Assembly (NCBI GenBank): GCA_003353825.1
Contig: PIVW01000084.1
Span: 1-15,907, forward strand
Source: Chloroflexota bacterium
Lineage (GTDB): Bacteria; Chloroflexota; Anaerolineae; J102
Direction of reading: 5' to 3'
Length of the DNA: 15,907 nt
This document shows, in pieces, positions 7,451-14,288 of the stretch (positions are counted from its first letter, which is position 1; each line of letters starts with the position of its first letter). Position numbers and translations under genes: made by a program. The notes under the pieces are model-generated. The model made no database searches and was not told the origin of the DNA. It saw only the letters and a list, made by a program, of their open reading frames with translations.

Positions 7451-8857
7451 TCAACGCTCCCAGCGCCAGATCGTGCCTTCACGACTGTCTTCCAAGGTCA
7501 CACCTTGTTCCGCCAGACGGTCTCTGATCTTATCTGCCAAGGCCCACTGCTTGATAGCACGCATTTCTGAACGAATCTCAAGTAATAGATCGACAAAGGG
7601 AGAGGCGTCGGACATGCGTTCATCTGTCGTCTCTACCAGCTTGAGGCCCAATACATGGACCAGGTCCAACAAGGTAGTTTGGGCAGTGGCCAGGGCTTCG
7701 CCGCCAACACTGGCATCGCGAGCACTGTTGATGGCTTTGACCAGATCATACAGATGGCCCAATGCCCCTGCTGAGTTGAAGTCGTCGTCCATCGCCGCCT
7801 CAAATCGCTCTCGAGCGGTTGTTTGCGCCTGACCCAGAGCATCGGCCGCCGGGCCATCGACCATTTCACCAAGGGCGTGGCGCAGGGCGCCATGCAAGCG
7901 GTCAAGGCCGCGCTTCGCCTGCTCGACTATCTCGCCGTCGTAGGCTAACGGCTTACGGTAATGCGAACCCAAAATCAACAACCGAAAGACATCACCATCA
8001 TTTTCGGCCAGGAATTCATCGATGGTCACCATGTTTCCCAATGATTTCGACATTTTTTCGCCACGTAGTTGCAGCATGCCGTTGTGCAGCCAGTATTTTG
8101 CCAGTGGTGCAGAATTGCAGCTCTCACTTTGGGCGATCTCATTTTCGTGGTGGGGGAAGATCAGGTCATTACCGCCACCATGGATATCAATGGTATCGCC
8201 CAGATAAAGACGCGCCATGGCTGAGCACTCTATATGCCATCCCGGCCGACCCATACCCCAAGGACTGATCCAGGCAGGTTCGTCAGACGTTTTTTGCCCT
8301 TTCCATAAGGCAAAGTCGGCAGCATCTTCCTTCAATTCATTGCCAAATCGCTCACGGTCGCTGCCCACTGCCTGCTCGATTTTACGGCGACTGAGCTTGC
8401 CATAATCGTCATCTACGCGCACGCGAAAGTAGACGTCTCGCTCCGATTCGTAGGCGTAACCTGACTCCACTAGCGCCTCGACCATTTTTAAGATTTCGTC
8501 GATAGTTGTACTGACCTGGGGCGTCTCGGTGGGCGCGAGCACGTTTAAGTCATGCAGATGTATGCGGAAAGAGTCGATGTACGTTTGAGATAATTCGAAG
8601 GGGTCCTGGCCTGTTTCCCGGGCACGGATGATGATTTTGTCATCTACGTCGGTGAAGTTCATAACATGGCGAACGTCATATCCCTTGAATTCGAGATAGC
8701 GACGGATCATGTCAAATACTATGGCTGACATGCCGTGCCCGATGTGAGCGTTATCGTAGACGGTGGGACCACAAACATACATCCGAACCACGTCAGGATC
8801 TTGAGGTTCGAAGATTTCTTTTTTTCGTGTGAGCGTATTATAGACACGTAAAGGCAT
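7451..8857 (-). CDS. cysS: Cysteinyl-tRNA synthetase
   Basis: A 468-residue class I aminoacyl-tRNA synthetase, normal length for CysRS; it charges tRNA-Cys with cysteine in the cytoplasm (EC 6.1.1.16). Signatures seen: [13 protein letters not shown] with HIGH at 38-41; the zinc ligands C29, C211 (GWHIECSAM), H236 and E240 ([12 protein letters not shown]); and the KMSKS loop at 268-272. The C-terminal DALR/anticodon part ends in [14 protein letters not shown], typical for the family. It starts with ATG at 8857, preceded by GGAG about nine bases upstream. It sits 21 bases behind the PIN/TRAM gene and is probably co-transcribed with it. No T-box leader is visible before it. Confidence 0.97.
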   Translation of the reverse strand: MPLRVYNTLTRKKEIFEPQDPDVVRMYVCGPTVYDNAHIGHGMSAIVFDMIRRYLEFKGYDVRHVMNFTDVDDKIIIRARETGQDPFELSQTYIDSFRIHLHDLNVLAPTETPQVSTTIDEILKMVEALVESGYAYESERDVYFRVRVDDDYGKLSRRKIEQAVGSDRERFGNELKEDAADFALWKGQKTSDEPAWISPWGMGRPGWHIECSAMARLYLGDTIDIHGGGNDLIFPHHENEIAQSESCNSAPLAKYWLHNGMLQLRGEKMSKSLGNMVTIDEFLAENDGDVFRLLILGSHYRKPLAYDGEIVEQAKRGLDRLHGALRHALGEMVDGPAADALGQAQTTARERFEAAMDDDFNSAGALGHLYDLVKAINSARDASVGGEALATAQTTLLDLVHVLGLKLVETTDERMSDASPFVDLLLEIRSEMRAIKQWALADKIRDRLAEQGVTLEDSREGTIWRWER

Positions 8858-8878
8858 GTATTAAGTCTCCAGGCCAGA

Positions 8879-9955
8879 TTAATTGGGAACAGCAAATATC
8901 ATGCGGCCAGCACTGGTTTGCAAAACTTTGGTGACGGTGAGGTTGATCTCCTGACCGATATAACGTTGGCCGTTTTCTACGACAACCATGGTGCCGTCGT
9001 CAAGATAGCCAACACCTTGTTCCAGCTCCTTGCCTTCCTGTATGACCCGCAGACGCATCTGTTCTCCGGGCAAAAAAATCGCCTTCATGGCATTGGCCAA
9101 TTCATTCAAGTTCAAGACCGTAAGCCCTTGCAGAGCGGCAACACGATTCAGATTGTAATCGTTGGTCATGATCGCCATGTTATGTTCGCGCGCCAGGACG
9201 ACGAGCTTTTCATCCACCTCACGGGTAGCGGTCGGGTCAAGATCGATTATCTCTAACGTGGGTGTTTCCTGTGATTTCAATTCATCCAATACTTCGAGCC
9301 CGCGCCGGCCACGTGCTCTGCGCAAAGGATCAGGTGAATCGGCAATATATTGCAATTCGGCCAAAACAAATCGTGTGACTAGTAAAGGCCCACTCAAAAA
9401 GCTGGTTTTAGCCACGTCGGCGATCCGCCCGTCGATGATAACGCTGGTATCGAGTAATAGTGGCCGCGTCTCCTCAGCAGCCAGGTTTTCAGCAGTAGGT
9501 TTATTCTTTCCACCTGTGGGTCGGATACGCGCAAACAGACGGGCGAGATCGTCCCGTCTTAAGACCATGATCATTGCGCCCAGATAGGCGAAGATGATGC
9601 TGGCGATAAAGGGCATGATCGAGCCAAAGGGATCGGGTAACTGTGATAGCGGAATCGCTAACAGGGCAGCCACGATAAGTCCCAATACCAGACCCACAGC
9701 GCCTGCCAGCACTTCTTCGATGGGAATCGTGCGCACCGTACGAATCGCTGCTTTCGCCGGTTTGGTGGTCAACCAGGGAGCGATAAGCCACCCGATCACC
9801 GCGCCTAACAGCGTAAGCGGGATGATATATTTGAGTGACTGGACATCAGAAAATGGATTCGTTGTCTGGGTAATGATAACGCCAACTTGCCACCCGATAA
9901 TTGCAAAAACAATAAGTCCAAGAATACGAAAAAGCCGGTCGAGGGTCACAAGCAC
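8879..9955 (-). CDS. Membrane PIN/TRAM-domain protein (YacL-like)
   Basis: A 358-residue protein with the YacL architecture. Four hydrophobic segments (about 9-29, 42-60, 83-103, 112-132) are followed by a PIN nuclease-like domain (about 165-290) and a C-terminal TRAM domain (about 294-358). Acidic PIN positions are visible in LLLDTSVIIDGR (D169, D175), VLAELQ (E200) and MTNDYNLN (D266). The family is proposed to cut or bind RNA at the membrane; the substrate is unknown. AAGGAGGT precedes two GTG codons. The first (9955) lies four bases and the second (9949) ten bases after AGGAGG, so the start is uncertain by two residues. Linkage to cysS and rlmB resembles the yacL neighbourhood of Bacillus. 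Confidence 0.9.
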   Translation of the reverse strand: MLVTLDRLFRILGLIVFAIIGWQVGVIITQTTNPFSDVQSLKYIIPLTLLGAVIGWLIAPWLTTKPAKAAIRTVRTIPIEEVLAGAVGLVLGLIVAALLAIPLSQLPDPFGSIMPFIASIIFAYLGAMIMVLRRDDLARLFARIRPTGGKNKPTAENLAAEETRPLLLDTSVIIDGRIADVAKTSFLSGPLLVTRFVLAELQYIADSPDPLRRARGRRGLEVLDELKSQETPTLEIIDLDPTATREVDEKLVVLAREHNMAIMTNDYNLNRVAALQGLTVLNLNELANAMKAIFLPGEQMRLRVIQEGKELEQGVGYLDDGTMVVVENGQRYIGQEINLTVTKVLQTSAGRMIFAVPN

Positions 9956-10294
9956 AACACCTCCTTATGAAACTATTCGGTTGTAATGCGCCCCGCAATT
10001 ACTGGGGTTCCGGACAGTCCAATAGATAAATGAATAAATTAAACGCAATACCGCAAAATCTACTACTGCAGTAGGGAGACGAAAGGACGCTCGTGCGAAT
10101 ACTGCACCGTTATCCCCAGTTTGGCTGGTTTTTTGTTTCTGAAACCGTGGCATTATTCGCCGATTTTCATTTGGAATAGTGTTCCGTAGTAACTTTTGCG
10201 CTACTGCAATTAAACAGTGCAATAATAATAATGAATGATCGGATCGTAATTCTAACATATCGGCAAAACGCTGACAATGATTTGAAGGCACAAA

Positions 10295-10399
10295 ATGTGT
10301 GTTCTCATCATCTATTTAGATGCTGTTAGTTTGGCGGTAAGTTGTTCAGCGCCCACCCTGATGAGCAGATTAGTGATGGAGAGGGAGCTCCGACGATGA
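10295..10399 (+). CDS. Possible 34-residue leader ORF (weak)
   Basis: An ATG (10295-10297) six bases after AAGG opens a 34-codon frame beginning MCVLIIYLDAVSLAVS and ending with basic residues (RELRR). Its TGA overlaps the ATG of the next tiny frame as ATGA, a translational-coupling arrangement. The N-terminal half is hydrophobic. No family is recognised, and such short frames arise by chance. Confidence 0.2.
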   Translation: MCVLIIYLDAVSLAVSCSAPTLMSRLVMERELRR

Positions 10400-10434
10400 C
10401 AGTTATTCTGATCGATGTGATGAGACATGGGTGA
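10396..10434 (+). CDS. Possible 12-residue leader peptide (weak)
   Basis: The peptide MTVILIDVMRHG is preceded by GAGGGAG eight bases upstream, a strong Shine-Dalgarno match. The start overlaps the preceding stop as ATGA. It lies about 100 bases before the gyrase-propeller gene. A third frame of 29 codons (10427-10516) overlaps its end. Function unknown; chance is plausible. Confidence 0.2.
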   Translation: MTVILIDVMRHG

Positions 10435-10453
10435 CTCACTACTGTTGGCATCC

Positions 10454-10482
10454 TTGACAGCAACTTACTATACAGGCAGAAT
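10454..10482 (+). promoter_or_regulatory. Candidate promoter for the gyrase-propeller gene
   Basis: A perfect -35 TTGACA (10454-10459) is followed after 17 bases by CAGAAT (10477-10482), a mediocre -10. Transcription would start near 10489, about 44 bases before the ATG at 10533. TATACA at 10470-10475 is closer to -10 consensus but is badly spaced. Confidence 0.35.
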
Positions 10483-10532
10483 CGGTTTACCAATATCATA
10501 CTATCTCAAACAGTGAACCGTAGCCAAATAAA

Positions 10533-11552
10533 ATGGAACGACCCGACCTGAACGGAATTAACCCCAACATCGTTATTTATATAGAAGCGCTGGAAGCCGA
10601 GGTGGAGCGTTTGCGCAGACCGCGTAAAACCGCTATCACGCCCGAACCCGACATCATCGAACCCGCCGAGCCACCGACGACACAAAATGTTGTGACGATT
10701 AGTGACCAGGGTCTGATCAAGCGTACGCCCCGCCATTATTACCATCGCCAGCGGCGCGGGGGCATGGGAATCTTCGATCTGGATATACCAGGGGATGATT
10801 CTCCTGCTTTTTTGACGACTGCAGACGAGAGTGGCGGTCTTTTAATCATTACTAGCAACGCACGGGCTTTTCGATTTGACCTGGACCTTATACCAGAATC
10901 ACCGGTGCGGAGCCGTGGCCAATCTCTAACCGCACGTCTTGCCTTGCAGTCCAACGAGCGTCTGATATCCGTACTGCCTGCAGATGCCGGGTCTTATCTT
11001 CTACTCGTCACCGACAAAGGCCATGTGCGGCGTTTTGCCGGCCATAATTTCGGCGCTTCGATGCGTCCGGGCACCGTATTGTTCGACACCCGACAAATCG
11101 GCGCGCCCGCAGCCGCTTGCTGGTCAGGTGGGGATAGCCATTTGTTTATCGCCACACGTTCTGGACGCGGCATCCGCTTTAGCGAGAAACAAGTACCTGT
11201 GCGTGGTTGCCTGGGTATGCGCCTGGAACCAGAGGATGTTGTAGTCGGCATAGCATCAGTGCAGGAATCTAGTGCGGTCGCCCTCATTAGCGCTGAAGGG
11301 AAAGGTACCCTTCGTCTGGTGAGCGGATTTCGTGCCAATAAATCGCCCGGTGCGGCCGGTAAAACCACTATAAAAACCGACGCGCTTGTCGGTATCGTAC
11401 GTGCCGAGGATGATCTCTTTGTTATCTCGAGGTTAGGGAAAATCATCCGATTTAGAGCCGAAGATGTACCCGCCAAAAACGGTGTCGTGCAAGGGGTCAA
11501 CTGCATGGAATTGCGCGCTGACGAAGTGGTAGCCTTCGTATCAACTCATTAA
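10533..11552 (+). CDS. Stand-alone DNA gyrase A C-terminal-type beta-propeller protein
   Basis: A 339-residue protein resembling only the C-terminal DNA-wrapping propeller of GyrA/ParC. About six blade strands repeat the pattern of the family: ISDQGLIKRT (56-65), ITSNARAFRFD (106-116), VTDKGHVRRF (159-168), ATRSGRGIRF (207-216), ISAEGKGTLRL (252-262) and ISRLGKIIRF (298-307). A GyrA-box-like QRRGGMG is at 73-79. The first 50 residues hold a short helix (NIVIYIEALEAEVERLR) and a Pro/Glu-rich linker; there is no winged helix, catalytic tyrosine or breakage-reunion domain. Bases in front of it encode no gyrase remnant, so it is not simply a broken gyrA. No Shine-Dalgarno sequence precedes the ATG. 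DNA binding is inferred from family; a topoisomerase function alone is impossible. It is co-directional with the DUF3467 gene 12 bases downstream. Confidence 0.85.
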   Translation: MERPDLNGINPNIVIYIEALEAEVERLRRPRKTAITPEPDIIEPAEPPTTQNVVTISDQGLIKRTPRHYYHRQRRGGMGIFDLDIPGDDSPAFLTTADESGGLLIITSNARAFRFDLDLIPESPVRSRGQSLTARLALQSNERLISVLPADAGSYLLLVTDKGHVRRFAGHNFGASMRPGTVLFDTRQIGAPAAACWSGGDSHLFIATRSGRGIRFSEKQVPVRGCLGMRLEPEDVVVGIASVQESSAVALISAEGKGTLRLVSGFRANKSPGAAGKTTIKTDALVGIVRAEDDLFVISRLGKIIRFRAEDVPAKNGVVQGVNCMELRADEVVAFVSTH

Positions 11553-11564
11553 AGGGAGACAAGC

Positions 11565-11885
11565 ATGTCTGAAAAACCCCAACAGAAACAAAAGCAAATC
11601 AAAATCGAACTTCCGAACGATCTCACACCCAGTTATGTTAATTTTGCGATCATCAATCATAATTACAACGAAATCGTAATCGATTTTGCCCATGTTATGC
11701 CTAATGTACCTAAAACCAGAGTGCAAAATCGCCTCGTTCTCACCCCTTATCATGCGAAGCTGTTGCTAAATGCCTTGGACAGCAATCTTGCCAATTATGA
11801 AAAGCGTTTTGGTGAGATCAAGACCCAAGGCACCGGCCTGCCAGAGAAGCCACCGATGGGCTTTGATTCAGGGCATGTGCACTAA
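11565..11885 (+). CDS. DUF3467 family protein
   Basis: A 106-residue protein matching the DUF3467 pattern: YVNFAIINHNYNEIVIDFAHVMP (28-50), then TRVQNRLVLTPYHAKLLLNAL (51-71) and NLANYEKRFGEI. The N-terminus (QQKQKQIKIELPN) is charged. The function of the family is not established. GGGAG lies six bases before the ATG, and the gene starts 12 bases after the gyrase-propeller stop, so the two are almost certainly one transcript. The C-terminal tail (about 86-106) is Gly/Pro-rich and probably flexible. A long hairpin follows four bases after the stop. Confidence 0.85.
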   Translation: MSEKPQQKQKQIKIELPNDLTPSYVNFAIINHNYNEIVIDFAHVMPNVPKTRVQNRLVLTPYHAKLLLNALDSNLANYEKRFGEIKTQGTGLPEKPPMGFDSGHVH

Positions 11886-11889
11886 TAGG

Positions 11890-11961
11890 AATAAGTAAAC
11901 CAAGGAATAGGTAAAAGGGGAAACTTGGCCTCTTTTGCAGTATTCGCCTTGTTTACTTATT
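11890..11961 (+). terminator. Long imperfect hairpin after the DUF3467 gene
   Basis: Outer arms 11890-11905 and 11947-11961 are complementary except for one bulged C. AATA (11906-11909) pairs with TATT (11941-11944). An inner stem of ten pairs, including two G-U (11911-11920 with 11929-11938), closes on loop AAACTTGG. The whole 72-base segment can fold into one rod of about 29 pairs. The 3' arm ends in TTTACTTATTT, so it may act as a terminator, but its length and symmetry also suit a palindromic repeat element. Confidence 0.55.
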
Positions 11962-12052
11962 TGCATGGCCCGTCGGGCGCTCATTGCCGATAACACTGGG
12001 TGATGGTTTAGCAGTTGTGCTTCATACCTTTAGAAACTGAGAGAGTACGAAT

Positions 12053-12403
12053 ATGACATATCCAGTTCCCCTGGCCGACAGACATTGCTTTGGCTATGAT
12101 AAGAAGTCCAAAGCTCTGACGGCAGAAGAGATAGCGCAACTGCATCCGCAAGTTGAAGATTGGGAGATCATCGAAGTAGATGGCATAGCGCACTTACAAC
12201 GCACGTTCACATTCAAGGATTTCGTGCGAGCACTGGCATTTACCAATGCAGTCGCTGATAGGGCGGAAGCGGAGGATCACCATCCTGCCCTACTCACCGA
12301 ATGGGGGAAGGTACAGGTGCAGTGGTGGACGCACTATGTGGGCGGCTTGCATCTCAATGATTTTATTGCCGCGGCGATAACGGATCGACTCTACGCCGAG
12401 TAG
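12053..12403 (+). CDS. phhB: Pterin-4a-carbinolamine dehydratase
   Basis: A 116-residue protein of the PCD/DCoH family, normal length. The reaction is dehydration of 4a-hydroxytetrahydrobiopterin to the quinonoid dihydropterin (EC 4.2.1.96), usually in support of aromatic amino-acid hydroxylases. The active-site block EDHHPALLTEWGKVQVQWWTH (74-94) carries the conserved H76, H77, P78 and H94; GGLHLNDFIAAA (97-108) is the typical C-terminal helix. The N-terminal ten residues are variable. No phenylalanine hydroxylase is in the window, so the protein may serve another pterin pathway, as proposed for many bacterial PCDs. The ATG at 12053 has only a weak purine-rich GAGAGAG upstream. The dehydrogenase gene starts three bases after the stop, indicating co-translation. 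Confidence 0.9.
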   Translation: MTYPVPLADRHCFGYDKKSKALTAEEIAQLHPQVEDWEIIEVDGIAHLQRTFTFKDFVRALAFTNAVADRAEAEDHHPALLTEWGKVQVQWWTHYVGGLHLNDFIAAAITDRLYAE

Positions 12404-12406
12404 GAA

Positions 12407-13228
12407 ATGCCTGATTTTGGTGGAAAAACAGTCATCGTCACCGGCGCCTCCACGGGTATCGGTAGGGCAACCGCGGCGGCATTTCGAGAGTCGGGTGCCC
12501 GGGTTGTGGTTGCTGCCCGATCTAGCGAAGACCTGAAACGACTCTCAGTTGAACTAGGAGGCCCCGACCGGGTACTACCTGTCGCCGCCGACGTTGCCGA
12601 TCCCGCGCAGTGTCAGGCATTGATTTGCCGAACCGTAGAGCACTTCGGCGGCATCGACGTGCTGGTCAATAACGCCGGGATGGTCGTATCGGGTAAGTTC
12701 GAATACCTGCAACCAGGGGACATCGAACGGTTGTTCAATGTCAATTTCTTTGGCGTCATCTATTGCACGCGAGCAGCCCTGCCCTTTCTTAAAGAGAGCG
12801 AGGGCGTTATCGTCAACGTCTCTTCCATTGCCGGCTTTGTGGGCACAGCCACGACCAGTGCGTATGCCGCCTCCAAAGCAGCACTCAATAGCCTGGGACA
12901 GAGCTTACGGGTCGAGCTAAAACCTTATGGTATTGGCGTCAGCACAGTCTGTCCCTATTTTACCAGTGGTGTGGAATTAGCAAAGAAGGGCATTATGCGA
13001 GAAGGGACATTACACCGAGTTGATGGGCCCAGGCGTCGCGCACCCGGCACGCAGACAACGGAGGAAGTGGCACATGCTATCGTGCGCGCTGCCGAACGTC
13101 GCTCCCGCCTTGTGGTGCTCAGCCCTGCCGGACGTCTCATCTGGCGCGCCAACCGCCTCTTCCCCTGGTTGGCCGACTACGTGATGGATAAGCTGATCAA
13201 TGGACGGTTGAGAGAACAGATTGGATAG
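12407..13228 (+). CDS. Short-chain dehydrogenase/reductase (SDR)
   Basis: A 273-residue classical SDR with a Rossmann fold. It has the cofactor motif TGASTGIG (12-19), VAARSS (35-40) after the second strand, ADVAD (61-65), NNAG (88-91), catalytic N113, S139/S140, Y153 and K157 (YAASK). A basic or Ser residue after strand 2 (R38, S39) suggests NADP(H), an inference. The usual PG after strand 6 is replaced by VCPYFTSG (181-188). The substrate cannot be named. The C-terminus (LIWRANRLFPWLADYVMDKL) is hydrophobic and might contact membrane or oligomer partners. The ATG follows the dehydratase stop by three bases, with AGGA too close to act well as its own ribosome site, so translation is probably coupled. 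A pterin reductase role is possible from context but unproven. Confidence 0.9.
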   Translation: MPDFGGKTVIVTGASTGIGRATAAAFRESGARVVVAARSSEDLKRLSVELGGPDRVLPVAADVADPAQCQALICRTVEHFGGIDVLVNNAGMVVSGKFEYLQPGDIERLFNVNFFGVIYCTRAALPFLKESEGVIVNVSSIAGFVGTATTSAYAASKAALNSLGQSLRVELKPYGIGVSTVCPYFTSGVELAKKGIMREGTLHRVDGPRRRAPGTQTTEEVAHAIVRAAERRSRLVVLSPAGRLIWRANRLFPWLADYVMDKLINGRLREQIG

Positions 13229-13232
13229 AGTC

Positions 13233-13481
13233 ATGACAACCCTAAGCAACTATGCCTTGCGTTTGCAAGCATCCCTCCTCAATGAAGTGCGCACAGTCGC
13301 CGCAGAAGAGGGCACAAGTATCAATCAGTTCATCAATGTCGCCGTTGCTGAGAAGCTAGCAGCCTTGCGTACTGAGCACTACTTTCAGGAGCGGATAGCT
13401 CGCGCTAATCAGGAGGAATTTCGCGCTATTCTGGAAGGAGCGGGGGCAGATGTCGAGATTGAAGGCGATGCACTGCTTTAG
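13233..13481 (+). CDS. Ribbon-helix-helix (HicB/CopG-like) protein, orphan antitoxin-type
   Basis: An 82-residue protein with a ribbon-helix-helix fold. A strand (NYALRLQ, 6-12) is followed by helix 1 (ASLLNEVRTVAAEEG), the turn TSINQ and helix 2 (FINVAVAEKLAALRT). The tail EHYFQERIARANQEEFRAIL matches the C-terminal part of HicB-family antitoxins annotated without a toxin. It should bind DNA as a dimer. A longer reading from the TTG at 13221 would overlap the dehydrogenase; the ATG at 13233 with GGA seven bases upstream is preferred. It starts four bases after the dehydrogenase stop. No PIN, HicA or RelE toxin gene adjoins it: the next gene is convergent and unrelated. It may be an orphan antitoxin or autoregulator of this small unit. 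Confidence 0.8.
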   Translation: MTTLSNYALRLQASLLNEVRTVAAEEGTSINQFINVAVAEKLAALRTEHYFQERIARANQEEFRAILEGAGADVEIEGDALL

Positions 13482-13506
13482 ACGAGTTTTCCGAGTTTGA
13501 TTTGGC

Positions 13507-13836
13507 TCAGTGCTTGGGTCCCAGAATCCCGCCAGTGACAGCAATGCGGTAGGGGTACAACTCGGCGCGCATGACCCGGTTAATCACGGCGGGATCATTT
13601 TGCACCACGGTTTGCGCGGCTTCATCTGATTCGGCGATAAATATGACGACGCCAAAGTCACTGTAGCTGTTCGTCAAAGTTCTTCCGGCCAGCAACACCA
13701 CACCTTGATCCGCCAATTGTTGTAGATATCGAAAATGTTGTGAGACAACAGCCGATTCCTCTTCGGTTGCCCCTTCGCTGAGCATCGCCGGTCGCACCGG
13801 TTGGATTTTGTAGAGATATTGGTTGGATGTGGACAT
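13507..13836 (-). CDS. YCII-domain protein
   Basis: A 109-residue protein of the YCII superfamily (dimeric alpha/beta barrel). The conserved pair is present as H34 (VVSQHFRYLQQL) and D81 (NDPAVI), with the family-typical GVVLLAGRT (45-53) between and a C-terminal strand AELYPYRIA. These proteins are linked to small-molecule lyase or binding activities, but no reaction can be assigned. The ATG at 13836 has AAGG about 12 bases upstream, a poor site. It is convergent with the ribbon-helix-helix gene (25 bases apart) and divergent from the VanZ-like gene with only 45 bases between starts. Confidence 0.85.
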   Translation of the reverse strand: MSTSNQYLYKIQPVRPAMLSEGATEEESAVVSQHFRYLQQLADQGVVLLAGRTLTNSYSDFGVVIFIAESDEAAQTVVQNDPAVINRVMRAELYPYRIAVTGGILGPKH

Positions 13837-13881
13837 GGTATCTGGGAACCTTATGAATGTGTAATCCGTTCAAAGTATATC

Positions 13882-14286
13882 ATGCGGAAACGATATTTAT
13901 TCCTGGGCTTTTGGCTGCTGGGCATGCTGGCGCCCATGGCACTCCTTGGACGATTTTCAACGCAATACAACGATCTCTTCAACTGGGTTTTTGCACCCGC
14001 TTACATGCACGTCGTAAGCCATACATTGCTTTTCGCAGTACTCGCTTTTATGCTGACGGTCTTGATCAGCAGAATAACCTGGGTGAAAACGAATGGCAGG
14101 CTCTTCATGACGGTGCTGGGCCTGGTGGTTCTCGTCGCTCTGTTACAGGAATCGCTGCAACTAACCTACAAGGCTCGGCCCTTTGCTTCAGATGAGATTT
14201 TTGATATCTTTGTCGATTTGAGTGGCGCCTGTGTGGGGTTATTGATCTATGGGCTGACGAAGAGGCGAGCCAAGCTTAAATCTTGA
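13882..14286 (+). CDS. VanZ-like membrane protein
   Basis: A 134-residue membrane protein with four hydrophobic segments (about 5-23, 42-65, 74-90, 108-124). VanZ-family positions are visible: H47 in VVSHTLLFAVLAF, then E90 and Q93 in LLQESLQL, an Arg-containing loop (KARPF), and the DIFVDLSGACVGLLIY helix, corresponding to the usual D-x-x-x-N/D-x-x-G-x-x-x-G pattern. VanZ itself gives low-level teicoplanin resistance in enterococci; most homologues have no known role and resistance is not claimed here. The frame is open upstream to 13801, but that part overlaps the YCII gene and lacks homology, so ATG 13882 is chosen. Its stop lies two bases from the stop of the convergent SulP gene. Confidence 0.8.
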   Translation: MRKRYLFLGFWLLGMLAPMALLGRFSTQYNDLFNWVFAPAYMHVVSHTLLFAVLAFMLTVLISRITWVKTNGRLFMTVLGLVVLVALLQESLQLTYKARPFASDEIFDIFVDLSGACVGLLIYGLTKRRAKLKS

Positions 14287-14288
14287 AC

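Larger units (their letters stand above)
9956..10532. other. 577-base divergent intergenic region
   Basis: This stretch separates the minus-strand PIN/TRAM operon from the plus-strand gyrase-propeller gene. It holds three copies of TACTGCA (10064, 10100, 10202), the first inside the palindrome CTACTGCAGTAG (10063-10074). It also holds an AT-rich block near 10021-10045, the dyad CATCTA-TT-TAGATG (10309-10322), several very short ORFs (10295-10516) and a candidate promoter (10454-10482). No tRNA, known riboswitch or long gene was found. Divergent promoters are expected here; the minus-strand one could not be placed with confidence. Confidence 0.6.

Noticed and set aside
10118..10137. CCAG-loop-CTGG followed by TTTTTT, terminator-like on the plus strand
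   Set aside because: The stem is only four base pairs and no plus-strand gene ends upstream of it.
9965..10291. 108-codon minus-strand frame in the divergent intergenic region
   Set aside because: The translation has no recognisable domain, has mixed composition, lies in AT-rich regulatory DNA directly upstream of the PIN/TRAM gene and has no good ribosome site.
10358..10400. CTGATGAG resembling a hammerhead ribozyme core
   Set aside because: The required GAAA and pairing stems are not present at the right spacing.
13801..13881. N-terminal extension of the VanZ-like protein
   Set aside because: The extra 27 residues overlap the YCII gene, are not membrane-like, and the ATG at 13882 starts a normal VanZ N-terminus.
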